Source: Pseudomonas sp. PD9R
GTDB taxonomy: Bacteria > Pseudomonadota > Gammaproteobacteria > Pseudomonadales > Pseudomonadaceae
Length of the DNA: 64,000 bases
NCBI RefSeq assembly: GCF_019200975.1
Contig: NZ_JAHTMR010000012.1
Span: 1 to 64,000, forward strand
Reading direction: 5' to 3'
Positions 63,091 through 64,000 of the stretch are shown here, piece by piece (the stretch's first letter is position 1; each line of letters starts with the position of its first letter). The position numbers and the translations under genes are program-made. Under the pieces are notes generated by a model. That model was given only the letters and a program-made list of their open reading frames with translations, was not told the DNA's origin and did no database searches.

Positions 63091-63552
63091 TCAATGACTC
63101 CTGGTCTTGTTCTGATGAATTCACTAATAGAGGGTTATCGGCTGTTTTGGCTGTAGCTTGACCCCTTGTAAAATGCCACCCCAAAACATTGATGTCACAT
63201 TAACATCATGCTTTACTGGCGTTGTGATTTCACCTGCTACACTTCTTCGGCGCGACCACAGTTTGCGCGTTAGGTTCCGCAACATAAGGGATTCCCCTAG
63301 CAACAATCAGGTACAACCTGATATTCGCAATATCCAATAGCCATTAATGTGACGCCATTCTCATTGCATGAATGGAGTCAGGCTTTTGTGTGCGATCGCA
63401 GGTAAGTGGCCAGCCGCCCTCTCAAACTCCCCAACCTGTATACAAGCCGGTAGGGCTGCGATCTCACGACGAAATGGTTACGTCGGGACGCTGATCGTCC
63501 ACGTCGACACGCACGACATCCCCTCATTAGTCATGACGTTGTGGAGATAAGC
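63091..63552. other. Intergenic region upstream of cheV and the Hpt-like gene
   Basis: Besides the sigma-28 promoter of cheV near its left end, I see no gene or repeat in these 462 bp. The AT-richer part at about 63180-63350 may hold the promoter of the gene at 63553, but no clear -35/-10 pair stands out. Confidence 0.55.
63135..63161 (-). promoter_or_regulatory. Sigma-28 (FliA) promoter of cheV
   Basis: On the minus strand TCAAGCTA (63161-63154), 11 bases and a perfect GCCGATAA (63142-63135) match the FliA promoter TAAAGTTT-N11-GCCGATAA; TCAAG is the usual Pseudomonas form of the -35. Confidence 0.82.
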
Positions 63553-64000
63553 ATGCCGAACAATCGTACCGAGTGGGCAAAGCGTGTCCCGGAGTTTCTC
63601 GTCGAAGCTGAAACCCTCCTGGCAAAAACCGAGGAATGCCTGAGTCATTTGCAATTGATCAGCAATGACAAGGACGCCATCGATTGCATGCTCAGCACTC
63701 TCCTCAAACTGGCTAACAAGGCAGATGCCCTCGCCCTGGCCGCTGTTTCGGAGTTTTCGCTGCACATACATGGCTTGCTCAACCATGCGCAGGGTCACAT
63801 GGATCTGCACAACGAAGCCTTGAGCGCGCTGAAGAATTGCCTGACATTGATCGCCTGGCAGCTTGAGCTCATCGACCAGCAAACCGGCCAGCTCAGCCTT
63901 GATGAAAGTGAGCAGACCACCCTGATCGAAGCGTTTGCCTTTCAGGTTGGCCAAAGTCAGTTTCGACCTCCGGTTAGTACTAAACCGTTCACACTCGTTT
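63553..64000 (+). CDS. Hypothetical Hpt-like helical protein, cut by window edge
   Basis: The frame is open from ATG 63553 (GGAGATAAG upstream) to the end of the window, giving at least 149 residues with no stop. The sequence is mostly helical: PEFLVEAETLLAKTEECLSHL resembles the first helix of histidine phosphotransfer domains, as does the spacing of later helices (LLKLANKADALAL, LSALKNCLTLIAWQLEL). The HxxKG phospho-acceptor is not seen where expected, so it would be a degenerate Hpt or an unrelated bundle. Its codon use fits the organism. It could be the start of a hybrid kinase or a stand-alone protein; the rest is outside. Confidence 0.6.
   Translation, partial: MPNNRTEWAKRVPEFLVEAETLLAKTEECLSHLQLISNDKDAIDCMLSTLLKLANKADALALAAVSEFSLHIHGLLNHAQGHMDLHNEALSALKNCLTLIAWQLELIDQQTGQLSLDESEQTTLIEAFAFQVGQSQFRPPVSTKPFTLV

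Noticed and set aside
63478..63954. 158-residue open frame on the minus strand at the right edge
   Set aside because: The plus strand frame from 63553 has a ribosome site, a better amino-acid composition and helical pattern, and remains open to the end of the window.

Overview
The window is a 64 kb chromosomal segment of a fluorescent Pseudomonas, most likely of the P. fluorescens group. It carries a PvdL-type pyoverdine synthetase, the sigma factor PvdS, a complete fpvGHJKCDEF-type iron-release operon, the msu/sfn sulfonate genes, an acyclic-terpene (atu) cluster and Pseudomonas REP/REPIN hairpins throughout. Codon use is GC-rich, apart from one AT-richer hemopexin-like gene. No tRNA, insertion sequence, prophage or CRISPR array was seen. 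The left edge holds the promoter of an rRNA operon that reads out of the window.

Layout. (1) 0-10 kb holds ordinary chromosomal genes: the rhtA exporter, two small lipoproteins, a TetR/SDR/DsbA-like/MDR/LysR group, an M24 aminopeptidase P, a cysteine desulfurase and a LysE exporter. (2) 10-17.5 kb is for sulfur scavenging. msuE-msuD-msuC-sfnR lies downstream of a well-formed sigma-54 promoter, and an sfnB-permease-binding protein operon runs toward it from a second sigma-54 candidate. (3) 18.5-26.7 kb is pyoverdine island 1: fpvGHJKCDEF (reduction and recovery of iron from ferripyoverdine in the periplasm), mbtH and pvdH, the last two each with a PvdS-type promoter. (4) 26.7-34.8 kb is a redox block: a two-component system (DsbRS-like), a four-bladed hemopexin-like protein, dsbD-dsbE-dsbG and an alpha/beta hydrolase. 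(5) 35-50 kb is pyoverdine island 2: the 4332-residue NRPS pvdL, the Fur-controlled sigma factor gene pvdS and the hydroxyornithine acetylase gene pvdY, with PvdS-type promoters before pvdL and pvdY. (6) 50-60 kb holds a periplasmic binding protein and atuR/atuABCDEF for geranyl-CoA (citronellol/geraniol) catabolism, with two AtuR-type operators. (7) 60-64 kb holds an exonuclease, ppnP, a MOSC protein, cheV with a sigma-28 promoter, and a truncated gene that resembles an Hpt protein.

How the genes work together. Iron starvation relieves Fur repression of pvdS. PvdS then transcribes pvdH (diaminobutyrate supply), mbtH (adenylation-domain partner), pvdL (acyl-Glu-D-Tyr-Dab, the chromophore precursor) and pvdY (acetyl-hydroxyornithine supply) from promoters of the form TAAAT-N16-CGT. 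The fpv operon recovers iron from the imported siderophore. SfnR, a sigma-54 activator, probably controls both sulfur operons.

The points most worth a second look are: a REPIN that lies in frame inside fpvD; the hemopexin-like gene that separates the dsbRS and dsbDEG genes, flanked by TTA-N8-TTAA-like repeats; a methionine-type transporter with no ATPase gene; a short-chain dehydrogenase whose catalytic Tyr is Phe; and an AtuR operator placed in the spacer of the inferred atuA promoter.
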